From NCBI GenBank assembly GCA_015522955.1, contig WALG01000135.1, positions 1-10,258 of the forward strand: a stretch of 10,258 bases of DNA, given 5' to 3'. Below, piece by piece: positions 1-7,024 of this stretch. Numbering within the stretch: position 1 is the first letter of the stretch; every line of letters starts with the position of its first letter. This DNA comes from DHVE2 group archaeon (lineage in GTDB: Archaea > Thermoplasmatota > Thermoplasmata > Thermoplasmatales > Aciduliprofundaceae). Below the pieces are notes generated by a model, which was not told where the DNA came from, ran no database searches, and saw only the letters and a list, made by a program, of their open reading frames with translations. Both the position numbers and the translations under genes were made by a program.

Positions 1-10
1 ATGGTACCCT

Positions 11-550
11 GTGCACGCTTATGTTCTGGTTGGACGCTCTCATCGCCTTCCTCACAAGCATCTGATGGAAATTTTGCCCGGAAAGAGACTTATAGACCTT
101 GTGGTAGAGAACCTTAAAAATATAGGTCTCGAGGTGGTAATTTACTCAAAATTCCCAATAGAGGCAGATGCTCCCGTAGTTATGGATCACAGCACTTGGA
201 TACTCCCTGCGGTACTCTCACTCCTTGAAATGGACGAAGGATTCTTTCTCTTTGGGGGAGATATGCCCCTTATTAAAAAGGAAGCAGTGAAAACGATGCT
301 CCAAGCGTGGGATGGAGTGAGCACCATGGTACCAAGATGGAGCGATACAGGGTATCTTGAACCTCTTCATGCTATATATACAAGAGCAGCCAAGGTATGT
401 CTCAGAAACGGGAAGAGTTTGAGTCTGGCGCTAAAAAATTGCCCCGCAGTGAAATTCTTATCAGCGGAAACTCTGCCTAAAGAGACATATTTCAATGTGA
501 ATACCTCTCAAGACCTGGAAAATCTTAAAACAATTCTCGCAAAACATTAA
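11..550 (+). CDS. mobA: MobA-like molybdenum cofactor nucleotidyltransferase
   Basis: Likely transfers GMP from GTP to molybdopterin (or a related NTP-transfer reaction) to make the guanine dinucleotide cofactor needed by the formate dehydrogenase encoded just downstream. The 179-residue length and Rossmann-like layout fit the family. Visible marks are a hydrophobic first strand running into a short loop (VLVGRSHR, residues 5-12), the metal-binding GGDMPLI at 82-88 with D84, an EPLHAIY segment at 117-123, and the C-terminal FNVNTSQDL at 161-169 that matches the usual F-N-(I/V)-N-T-x-x-D-L ending. The glycine-rich nucleotide loop is degenerate: family members usually have L-A-G-G-x-S-x-R-M-G followed by D-K, and here the second Gly, the Met-Gly and the Asp-Lys are not conserved. 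The start is taken as GTG at 11, which puts the first strand at the correct distance from the N-terminus. The frame is open to the window edge, so an upstream start cannot be excluded. The fold is fairly sure; the exact substrate is inferred from context. Confidence 0.75.
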   Translation: MHAYVLVGRSHRLPHKHLMEILPGKRLIDLVVENLKNIGLEVVIYSKFPIEADAPVVMDHSTWILPAVLSLLEMDEGFFLFGGDMPLIKKEAVKTMLQAWDGVSTMVPRWSDTGYLEPLHAIYTRAAKVCLRNGKSLSLALKNCPAVKFLSAETLPKETYFNVNTSQDLENLKTILAKH

Positions 551-556
551 AATATT
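546..556 (+). promoter_or_regulatory. Possible TATA box for the formate dehydrogenase operon
   Basis: The A/T-only run ATTAAAATATT overlaps the mobA stop codon and is centred about 25 bp before the ATG at 576. That is the usual archaeal distance from TATA box to transcription start. It could drive a leaderless or very short-leader transcript of the NuoE/NuoF/FdhA unit separately from mobA. The evidence is composition and spacing only. Confidence 0.3.
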
Positions 557-575
557 GTTTTTCGCATTTCGTAGT

Positions 576-1037
576 ATGGGAAGTATGGAAAGCAGAATCT
601 TAGAAATTATAGAGAAACACAAAAGCAGGGATTCAAAGATTCTACCTATTCTTCACGGTGTTCAGGATGAGTTTGGATATATTCCAGAAAAAGCCATAAA
701 ACTAATAGCCAGGGAACTCAGAATGAAACCCGGAGAAATATACGATACTGCATCTTTCTATTCTTTCTTCAGATTTGAGCCTCCAGGCAAGCATATCGTA
801 AGAGTCTGCGATTGCATGGTATGCCATATCAAAGGCGCATCTGAGATAATACACAGAATAGAGAAAGAATTCAATATCCATATGGGAGAAACCACAAAAG
901 ATGGAAAATTCACATTTGAGACTGTGGAGGGGCTAGGTCATTGTGATGAGTCACCCGTGATGATGATTGATGATAAAATCTATGGAAATCTTGATCCAAT
1001 GAAGGCTATGAAAATTCTTAGGGGGTATGAGCAATGA
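576..1037 (+). CDS. nuoE: NuoE/HoxE-like thioredoxin-fold [2Fe-2S] subunit of NAD-linked formate dehydrogenase
   Basis: Small subunit of the diaphorase module, expected to sit beside the NuoF-like subunit in the cytoplasm. It has the family layout: an N-terminal helical part with the L-P-I-L-H-x-V-Q-x-x-x-G-Y-I-P pattern, a Y-D-T-A-S-F-Y-S-F-F motif, then a thioredoxin-like Fe-S domain. Numbering from the ATG at 576, the first ligand pair is C78-x4-C83, with an extra Cys at 80. The second pair is normally C-L-G-x-C but reads G119-L-G-H-C123, so one of the four cluster cysteines is glycine. The tail S-P-V-M-M-I-D-D-K-I-Y-G-N-L is typical. The open frame reaches back to a TTG at 555, but ATG 576 or ATG 585 fits the family N-terminus better; 585 has GGGA just upstream. 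Its stop overlaps the start of the next gene by 4 bp (ATGA), so the two are translationally coupled. The family call is firm; whether a normal [2Fe-2S] cluster forms is uncertain. Confidence 0.88.
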   Translation: MGSMESRILEIIEKHKSRDSKILPILHGVQDEFGYIPEKAIKLIARELRMKPGEIYDTASFYSFFRFEPPGKHIVRVCDCMVCHIKGASEIIHRIEKEFNIHMGETTKDGKFTFETVEGLGHCDESPVMMIDDKIYGNLDPMKAMKILRGYEQ

Positions 1038-2248
1038 ATCTTCTGAAAGATGCATCGAATATGAAAACATATATTGAGAATGATGGATTCCATGCCCTGC
1101 ATATTACACTAGAGCATACTCAGGATGAGATCATAGAAGAGGTTGAGAGATCCGGGCTTCTTGGAAGGGGTGGTGCTGCTTTCCCTACTGGACTAAAAAT
1201 GAAATTTGTTAGAAATGAGAAAACTACACCTAAATATATTGTGGGTAATGCAGACGAGGGTGAGCCAGGAACATTTAAGGATCGTGTGCTCATAGAAAAA
1301 AATCCATTTCAAATTCTAGAAGGAATGATTATTTCTGCCTATGCCATTGGTGCTAGTAAGGGATTTTTCTATCTTCGCTATGAATATCGGAATCTTGTCA
1401 AGGAAATCGAAAGAAAAATGGAAGAGATGCGAGAGGAGAATCTCCTGGGTAAGAACATCATGGGTACGGATTTCTCCTTTGACATAGAACTCGTGCTTGG
1501 TGCAGGTGCCTATGTATGTGGTGAAGAGACCGCGCTCATGGAGAGCATAGAGGGCAAAAGAGGATTTCCAAGAATTAAACCACCATATCCTGCGCAGTAC
1601 GGGCTGTGGGGAAAACCAACACTGATAAACAATGTGGAGACCTTGGCCAATATACCGCTTATTGTAAATATGGGTCCGAAAAAATACGCTGAGATGGGAA
1701 AAGAAGGATGCACGGGTCCCAAACTCTTCAGTGTGAGTGGATATGTTCGCAAGCCAGGTGTGTATGAGGCGAATCTTGGTGAGTATACAGTTAGAGAAAT
1801 GATAGAAATAGCGGGTGGAGTGGATGGAGAATTCAAAGGTTTAATGCTTGGTGGTGGAGCAGCGGGCTTTATACTAAATGGGAATTTTCTGGACATGCCG
1901 TTATGCTTCAAGGATGCAAAAGAATGGGGTGTATCTCTCGGTACTGGAAACATCATTGTATTCAACCAATCTGTAAACATATGGGATGTACTTCTCAATA
2001 TCGCTAAATTTTTCGAACATGAATCGTGTGGACAATGCTTCCCCTGCAGATATGGTACAAAGAGGATAAGAAAAATAATTGAGAAAATTTTGGAGGGTAA
2101 GGGTACCACGGAGGACATTGAGAAAATTAATGCAACTGCCCGGGCCATGAAGATTGCATCTCTTTGCCCTCTGGGTTCCAGTGCCATGCTTGCCTACGAA
2201 TCCGCAATGCAAAACTTTCGTGATGAACTTTTGGAGGTGATTTCTTGA
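1034..2248 (+). CDS. nuoF: NuoF-like FMN/NAD(P)-binding diaphorase subunit
   Basis: The subunit that exchanges electrons with NAD(P)+ through FMN in the predicted soluble formate dehydrogenase. In order it shows the glycine-rich FMN loop G44-R-G-G-A-A-F-P-T-G (44-53), N72-A-D-E-G-E-P-G-T-F-K-D-R (72-84), the G-A-G-A-Y-V-C-G-E-E-T loop (156-166), P-T-L-I-N-N-V-E-T-L (195-204), an SLBB domain at about 230-290, and the C-terminal [4Fe-4S] site C332-x2-C335-x2-C338 with the fourth ligand C378. At 404 residues it is the minimal NuoF core. It lacks both the N-terminal thioredoxin-like domain and the C-terminal ferredoxin domain found in HydB-type bifurcating subunits. An AGGGGGT at 1020-1026, 7 nt before ATG 1034, is a good ribosome binding site. 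The stop overlaps the TTG start of the next gene. NADH versus NADPH preference cannot be read from the sequence. Confidence 0.93.
   Translation: MNLLKDASNMKTYIENDGFHALHITLEHTQDEIIEEVERSGLLGRGGAAFPTGLKMKFVRNEKTTPKYIVGNADEGEPGTFKDRVLIEKNPFQILEGMIISAYAIGASKGFFYLRYEYRNLVKEIERKMEEMREENLLGKNIMGTDFSFDIELVLGAGAYVCGEETALMESIEGKRGFPRIKPPYPAQYGLWGKPTLINNVETLANIPLIVNMGPKKYAEMGKEGCTGPKLFSVSGYVRKPGVYEANLGEYTVREMIEIAGGVDGEFKGLMLGGGAAGFILNGNFLDMPLCFKDAKEWGVSLGTGNIIVFNQSVNIWDVLLNIAKFFEHESCGQCFPCRYGTKRIRKIIEKILEGKGTTEDIEKINATARAMKIASLCPLGSSAMLAYESAMQNFRDELLEVIS
2233..2240 (+). promoter_or_regulatory. Strong Shine-Dalgarno that fixes a TTG start for fdhA
   Basis: GGAGGTGA lies inside the end of the NuoF gene, 4 nt before TTG 2245. 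It is close to a full complement of the archaeal 16S rRNA 3' end. No ATG is available near the conserved N-terminal beta strand of the ferredoxin domain, so this site decides the TTG start. Confidence 0.8.
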
Positions 2249-4887
2249 TCTCTCTGCGTATCAACGGAAAGGTTGTGAAAGCCAAGGATGGGGAGAGTAT
2301 TCTCCAGGTCGCTAGGAGAGAGGGTATAGATATTCCTGCCCTTTGCTATATGGTTGAAGAAAAACCCATTGGCTCCTGCGGTTTGTGTGTGGTTGAAATA
2401 AGGCAGGGAAATCGCAAATATTATGCAAGGGCATGTACCACCAAAGTCTCGGAGGGTATGGAAATAAGGACCCATACAAGAGAGGTTGAAGAAGCGAGAA
2501 AAACTATTCTGGAGATGCTCGCTGAAGAGCATAGCGAGATTGGCGGAGATGCCATGAAACTATTTTCCCGCTATCATGTAAGAGCCTCAGGAAAAACAAT
2601 GAGGAAAGAACCAAATCTGGTGAACAATCCCTTCATATCCTTCAATCCCAACGCCTGTGTGTCCTGTTTCCGATGCGTTCAGGCATGCTCTTTGAAAGAG
2701 AACCATGTGCTTGTAAGGGAAAATAGAGGTTCCAGAATACGAATTGTTGCTGGAATAAACGAGAATTTAAAAGATGCAAACTGTGCATTTTGTGGCGCTT
2801 GCGTGGATGCTTGTCCCACCGGAGCGCTCATGGACTTAACTCACAGAGAGTTTTCTGGAGAGTTGAAAAGAATAACTACCATTTGTCCCTACTGCGGAGT
2901 GGGCTGTGCTATAGATTATTTTGTTTCCGACAATGAAATAATATATGCTCGCGGCTCGAAAAAGGGAGTAAACAAAGGAGATGACTGTATTAAAGGTCGT
3001 TATGGATGGGAATTTGTGCATCACCCAGAGAGATTGAAAAAACCACTCATAAAGAAAAATGGAGAGTTCCATGAGGTCTCATGGGAAGAGGCACTGGAGT
3101 ATATAGCCTCAAGATTTAAGAAAATTAGAGAAATCTATGGAGTTGATAGCATTGCCGGATTATCCTCTGCGAAATGTACTAATGAGGAAAACTATCTTTT
3201 CCAGAAATTCATGCGTGTGGCAATTGGTACCAACAATGTAGATCACTGTGCCCGCTTATGCCACGCTTCCACTGTGGTAGGGCTATTTAAGGTGTTTGGT
3301 AGTGGGGCTATGACTAACAGCCTTGAAGATTTGGAGAACGATGCAGAACTATATTTTGTCATAGGTTCAAACACAACTCATGCACATCCCGTAATAGGTA
3401 CCATGATAAAGAGAGCGGTTAAAAAAGGTGCTAAATTGATAGTTGCAGACCCTCGAAATATTGAACTTGCCAGTTATGCAGACATATATCTTCGACACAG
3501 GCCCGGTACGGATGTGGCTCTCATAAACGGTATGATGAATGTAATCATTTCCCTCGGTCTTGCTGATATGGAATTTGTTAAGAATCGTACGGAAGGCTTT
3601 GAGAAATTGAAGCATACAGTGAAGAGATACACTCCTGAGTATGTGGAAAAGATTACTGGCGTGTCTAGAGATTTAATTACCAGGGCAGCAGTAATGTATG
3701 CAACGCATCGTTCTGCAATCATCTATGCCATGGGAATCACACAGCACACTTCAGGCACGGGTAATGTGGCATCCCTAGCAAATCTTGCACTTCTCACTGG
3801 CAATGTGGGCAAGCCTGGCACGGGAGTTAATCCTCTAAGAGGGCAAAATAACGTGCAGGGTGCTGGAGATATGGGCGCACTGCCAAATCTTCTCCCGGGG
3901 TATGTTAAACTTGGGACCAGGAAGGCAAGAGAAATAGAAGAGATATGGGGTGATAAGATTCCTGAAAATCCCGGACTCACGGTGGTAGAAATGATGCACG
4001 CGGCTTCAGAGGGTAAAATAAAGGCCATGTATATAATGGGAGAGAATCCCGCGGTGAGTGACCCTGACCAGAAGCATGTAATTCAATCGTTAAAATCTCT
4101 TGAGTTTCTCGTGGTTCAGGATCTGTTTCTGAGTGAGACCGCACAACTTGCGGATGTGGTGCTTCCAGCGGCATCTTCTCTTGAAAAGGAGGGGACTTTT
4201 ACCAATACAGAGCGCAGAGTTCAATTGCTTCATAAAGTCATTGAGCCTGTCGGTGATGCCAAGCCTGACTGGTGGATTATAACGAATCTAGCCAGAAGAT
4301 TTGGAAAAAACTGGAGATACAAGAGCCCTGAGGATATATTCGAAGAGATACGCATGGTGGTAGAGCAGTATCGGGGAATAACCTATCATAGGATTTCAGA
4401 TTTTGGAATACAGTGGCCTTGCCCCACTGAAGAGCATCCAGGTACAAAGATTCTTCATACAGTTTCATTTCCCACACCCAATGGGCTCGCGAGATTTACA
4501 CCCTACGAATACAAGCCTCCAGCGGAAGAGCCCAATAGCGAATATCCATTTGTTCTTACTACGGGACGTACCTATGAGCATTTCCACACAGGCACATTGA
4601 CCAGAAAAATAGAAGGTTTCAATGTACTAATGCCTAGGGCATTTGTGGAGATAAATTCTGAGGATGCAAAAACTCTTGGAATAAAGGAAGGAGATTGTGT
4701 TCTGGTAGAATCTCGAAGAGGTGCAATCAAGGTTCGTGCAAAGATAGCAGATATAAAGAAGGGCGTGGTGTTTATACCATTCCATTTTGCCGAGAATGCT
4801 GCCAACGTGCTAACTATTGATGCTTTGGACCCCGAGGCAAAGATTCCCGAATTTAAGGTGGCTGCAGTGCGATTGAAAAAATGCTAA
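2245..4887 (+). CDS. fdhA: Formate dehydrogenase alpha subunit, cysteine type, with NuoG-like Fe-S N-terminus
   Basis: Catalytic subunit oxidising formate to CO2 (or the reverse) at a Mo/W bis-MGD centre. Residues 1-80 are a [2Fe-2S] ferredoxin domain (C34, C45, C48, C64). Residues 131-195 carry two [4Fe-4S] motifs (C138/141/144/148 and C180/183/186/190). The catalytic part starts with its own [4Fe-4S] motif C214-x2-C217-x3-C221 and C248, with K250 following. The active site is H334-C-A-R-L-C339-H340: C339 is the metal ligand where selenoenzymes have Sec, H340 is the catalytic His, and R532 in L-R-G-Q-N-N-V-Q-G is the conserved Arg. The C-terminal MGD-binding domain begins near T-T-G-R-T-Y-E-H-F (772-780). 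No cysteine occurs between 65 and 137, so the His-Cys [4Fe-4S] site seen in NuoG and many relatives is absent. It starts at TTG 2245, overlapping the NuoF stop by 4 bp. With NuoE/NuoF-like partners it should be soluble and NAD(P)-linked; no signal peptide or Tat motif is visible. Its stop overlaps that of the convergent deaminase. Confidence 0.95.
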   Translation: MISLRINGKVVKAKDGESILQVARREGIDIPALCYMVEEKPIGSCGLCVVEIRQGNRKYYARACTTKVSEGMEIRTHTREVEEARKTILEMLAEEHSEIGGDAMKLFSRYHVRASGKTMRKEPNLVNNPFISFNPNACVSCFRCVQACSLKENHVLVRENRGSRIRIVAGINENLKDANCAFCGACVDACPTGALMDLTHREFSGELKRITTICPYCGVGCAIDYFVSDNEIIYARGSKKGVNKGDDCIKGRYGWEFVHHPERLKKPLIKKNGEFHEVSWEEALEYIASRFKKIREIYGVDSIAGLSSAKCTNEENYLFQKFMRVAIGTNNVDHCARLCHASTVVGLFKVFGSGAMTNSLEDLENDAELYFVIGSNTTHAHPVIGTMIKRAVKKGAKLIVADPRNIELASYADIYLRHRPGTDVALINGMMNVIISLGLADMEFVKNRTEGFEKLKHTVKRYTPEYVEKITGVSRDLITRAAVMYATHRSAIIYAMGITQHTSGTGNVASLANLALLTGNVGKPGTGVNPLRGQNNVQGAGDMGALPNLLPGYVKLGTRKAREIEEIWGDKIPENPGLTVVEMMHAASEGKIKAMYIMGENPAVSDPDQKHVIQSLKSLEFLVVQDLFLSETAQLADVVLPAASSLEKEGTFTNTERRVQLLHKVIEPVGDAKPDWWIITNLARRFGKNWRYKSPEDIFEEIRMVVEQYRGITYHRISDFGIQWPCPTEEHPGTKILHTVSFPTPNGLARFTPYEYKPPAEEPNSEYPFVLTTGRTYEHFHTGTLTRKIEGFNVLMPRAFVEINSEDAKTLGIKEGDCVLVESRRGAIKVRAKIADIKKGVVFIPFHFAENAANVLTIDALDPEAKIPEFKVAAVRLKKC

Positions 4888-6089
4888 CTTCTTTTCCATA
4901 CTATTTTTCCGTTCACTATCGTATGGGTGACATTTAAACCATTGAGGGCATACACTATGTTGGAAATTATGTTGTCCTTGAACAGCGGCAATCCGTTGGG
5001 CCATGGGTCAAGAAGAACGAGGTCTGCAATTTTTCCCTCTTCTATACTTCCTGCATTTAGGTGCAGAGCACGAGCAGCATTTACTGTGGCGAAATCTAAG
5101 ATATCCTGAGCATGAGTTACCGAGGCATCCCATCTCTCATTCTTGTGCAGCAACGATGCAAATTTCATGAGTTCGAGCATATCTAAATTGTTGTTTGTAA
5201 CTGCGCTATCAGTGCCAAGGGTAACGAGAATACCGTGCTGGAGCATTTCAATCAGTGGCATTGAGCCACCGTTTCCAAGTTTCATGTTGCTGGTGGGGTT
5301 GTGAGATACCTTCACATCATGAGATGCAAGTAGCCTAATTTCATGGAGTGTGAGCCATACAAGATGCACACCTATCAAACGAGGATTTAGAAATTCTATA
5401 TCTGCAAGATATTCCACTGGTCTCCTTCCCGTTTTTTTGCGATGCTCGTAAACTTCCTTTCTCGTCTCGGATATATGCATCGTGAGCAAGGTATCATATT
5501 TCTCGGCGAGTTCCCTGGCTGCAAGAAGTGTGTCCTCTGAGCATACATACACTCCCTGGGGCGCCACCATGGGCTTAATCATTGGTTGTGAGGAAAACTC
5601 ACGTATGAAACTCTCCGCATTTTTTACAGGATTTCCTTTCTGGGTACTCTTATCCTCATCAAGCACAGCCCAGCCAAGATAGGCACGGATGCCGTATTCC
5701 TTCGCCACGGATGCTATTATATCCTCTCCATAATAAAAATCCACAAATGTCGTGGTGCCGGTACGCAGCATCTCCATTATCCCTAAGGTTGCACCCTCTC
5801 TCAGCGCATCTGCATCTCTCTGTCTATCCAGTTCAAAGGTTCTCTCCAAGAAAGTTTCAAGGGGAACGTCATCGATCATACCTCGCAGATTCGTCATGGC
5901 AACATGAGCATGCGTGTTTATCAGCCCCGGCATGAGAATTTTGTCTTTACCATCGATTACATGCTCCGCTTCCACATTCACGTTGCCTATCTCAGCGATG
6001 GTATTTTCTTCAATATATACATTTCCCCTCTTAATCTCTCTCTTTGAATTTTGCGTAACAATCCATGCATCCTTTACGAGAATGGACAT
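4884..6089 (-). CDS. mtaD: 5-methylthioadenosine / S-adenosylhomocysteine / 5'-deoxyadenosine deaminase (amidohydrolase)
   Basis: Cytosolic zinc amidohydrolase predicted to deaminate adenosyl by-products of SAM metabolism (SAH, MTA, 5'-deoxyadenosine) to inosyl compounds. From the ATG at 6089 the protein is 401 residues. It has the N-terminal strand pair, then N-T-H60-A-H62 (HxH metal ligands), H205-I-S-E208-T (third His ligand and catalytic Glu), H242-L-V-W-L-T, H263-N-P-T-S-N (family H-N-P-x-S-N), and the metal-binding D294 in L-G-T-D-S-A-V-T-N-N-N-L-D-M. The G-R-R-P-V-E-Y-L segment is also typical of MtaD. The open frame extends 16 codons further to 6137, but 6089 is chosen because GGTGA at 6094-6098 lies 4 nt upstream and the conserved domain starts there. 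In methanogens a homologue (DadD) prefers 5'-deoxyadenosine, and preference cannot be decided here. The stop codon shares bases with the fdhA stop, and the 5' end is divergent to a DUF89 gene. Confidence 0.9.
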   Translation of the reverse strand: MSILVKDAWIVTQNSKREIKRGNVYIEENTIAEIGNVNVEAEHVIDGKDKILMPGLINTHAHVAMTNLRGMIDDVPLETFLERTFELDRQRDADALREGATLGIMEMLRTGTTTFVDFYYGEDIIASVAKEYGIRAYLGWAVLDEDKSTQKGNPVKNAESFIREFSSQPMIKPMVAPQGVYVCSEDTLLAARELAEKYDTLLTMHISETRKEVYEHRKKTGRRPVEYLADIEFLNPRLIGVHLVWLTLHEIRLLASHDVKVSHNPTSNMKLGNGGSMPLIEMLQHGILVTLGTDSAVTNNNLDMLELMKFASLLHKNERWDASVTHAQDILDFATVNAARALHLNAGSIEEGKIADLVLLDPWPNGLPLFKDNIISNIVYALNGLNVTHTIVNGKIVWKRS

Positions 6090-6169
6090 TTCGTCACCAT
6101 GGGTTAATACCCTCTTGTATATTTCATTTTTCGCCAATACTTCTTAATATCTCATTGAAATACCCATCC
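6090..6169. promoter_or_regulatory. Divergent intergenic promoter region (mtaD / DUF89)
   Basis: These 80 bp are all that separates the two divergent start codons. A/T-rich TATA-like stretches lie at about 6117-6125 (GAAATATAC on the minus strand) and about 6143-6150 (CTTAATAT on the plus strand, ATATTAAG on the minus). The latter is centred about 23 bp before the DUF89 ATG, which has no Shine-Dalgarno and so may be leaderless. The deaminase has GGTGA at 6094-6098. Which box serves which gene is inference. Confidence 0.45.
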
Positions 6170-7024
6170 ATGAAACCCCAGCCTGAATGTCCCGCCTGTA
6201 TACTGCGTCGTGCAGTGTTTGAGGCAAATATGGTTGCCCCGGAAAAAGCCATGGAGGTTGTCAAGGGCGTAATCAATGTCCTCTACCACGAGTTTGATGA
6301 AACCAAACCTTCAATAAAGGTCTGGACTAAAGTGCACAGGCGCATTAACGAGATTCTCGATACCGAGGATCCTTATCGGGACTTAAAAAAGGAGAGCAAT
6401 CGAATTGCCATGGAGTATTATCCCCTTGCGGAGAATTTCTACAATAACAGTGAGGATAAGTTGCGGGCTGCTGAACTCGTTGCCATCATTGGTAACATCC
6501 TGGATTACGGGGTGAGCATAAAAACCCCTGCAGAGTTTAGGCTGAAATTTTATGAACTTCTCAAGGAGGGACTTGGCTACGACGATACAGATAAATTGAG
6601 AGAATATCTGAAAGGGCATGTGGTTTACATGACGGACAATTGCGGAGAGATAGTATTTGATAAAATTCTGATTAAGGAGTTAAGGAAATATGTAGATAAG
6701 ATAACCCTGCTTGTCCGCGGCAAGCCTATATTATCCGATGCAACCCTGGAAGATGCGCTGGAAGTTGGCATGGATAAACTGGTGGATGATATAAAAACCA
6801 CGGGCATCTTTGCAGTGGGTGTGGATATGGACCTTGTACCCACGGAAATAAAGGACTTGCTGAAATCTGCAGATTTAATCATAGCAAAGGGGATGGGAAA
6901 TTATGAGTCTCTCAGTGAAACGGATTTGAGGCCAATTGTGTATCTTTTGCGCACCAAGTGTGACCCCGTGGCCCGTGATATGGGATTACCCCGGGATATA
7001 AATGTGGTAAAACTCTATCCATGA
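6170..7024 (+). CDS. DUF89 / ARMT1-like metal-dependent phosphatase family protein
   Basis: A 284-residue archaeal member of the DUF89 family. Characterised members of the wider family are metal-dependent phosphatases acting on sugar phosphates and other reactive or damaged phosphometabolites; the substrate here is unknown. Numbering from ATG 6170, it shows the N-terminal C7-P-A-C10-I-L-R-R signature, a helical N-terminal region, G109-N-I-L-D-Y-G-V, the metal-site motif T155-D156-N157-C-G-E160-I-V-F-D164, R183-G-K-P-I-L-S-D190-A-T, and K240-G-M-G-N-Y-E-S-L. D156, N157 and D190 are the expected metal-binding positions. The open frame reaches back to 6065 through the deaminase N-terminus, but those 35 residues look non-coding and the C-x2-C signature normally sits right at the N-terminus, so 6170 is the start. 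It overlaps the convergent methyltransferase by 10 bp at the stop. Confidence 0.88.
   Translation: MKPQPECPACILRRAVFEANMVAPEKAMEVVKGVINVLYHEFDETKPSIKVWTKVHRRINEILDTEDPYRDLKKESNRIAMEYYPLAENFYNNSEDKLRAAELVAIIGNILDYGVSIKTPAEFRLKFYELLKEGLGYDDTDKLREYLKGHVVYMTDNCGEIVFDKILIKELRKYVDKITLLVRGKPILSDATLEDALEVGMDKLVDDIKTTGIFAVGVDMDLVPTEIKDLLKSADLIIAKGMGNYESLSETDLRPIVYLLRTKCDPVARDMGLPRDINVVKLYP

Noticed and set aside
1510..2187. 225-residue open frame on the minus strand inside the NuoF gene
   Set aside because: It lies fully opposite a strongly conserved gene, shows no recognisable family, and is Ser/Pro-rich as antisense shadows often are.
3259..3261. Possible selenocysteine at the formate dehydrogenase active site
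   Set aside because: The metal-ligand codon is TGC and the frame has no internal TGA, so this is the cysteine form.
576..4887. Electron-bifurcating formate dehydrogenase
   Set aside because: The gene set is reminiscent of bifurcating complexes, but NuoF lacks the extra Fe-S domains, NuoE has lost a cluster ligand and the His-Cys cluster of FdhA is absent. Bifurcation cannot be claimed from this sequence.
6065..6169. 35-residue N-terminal extension of the DUF89 frame
   Set aside because: It crosses the divergent promoter and the deaminase start, resembles no DUF89 N-terminus, and the C-x2-C signature follows directly after ATG 6170.
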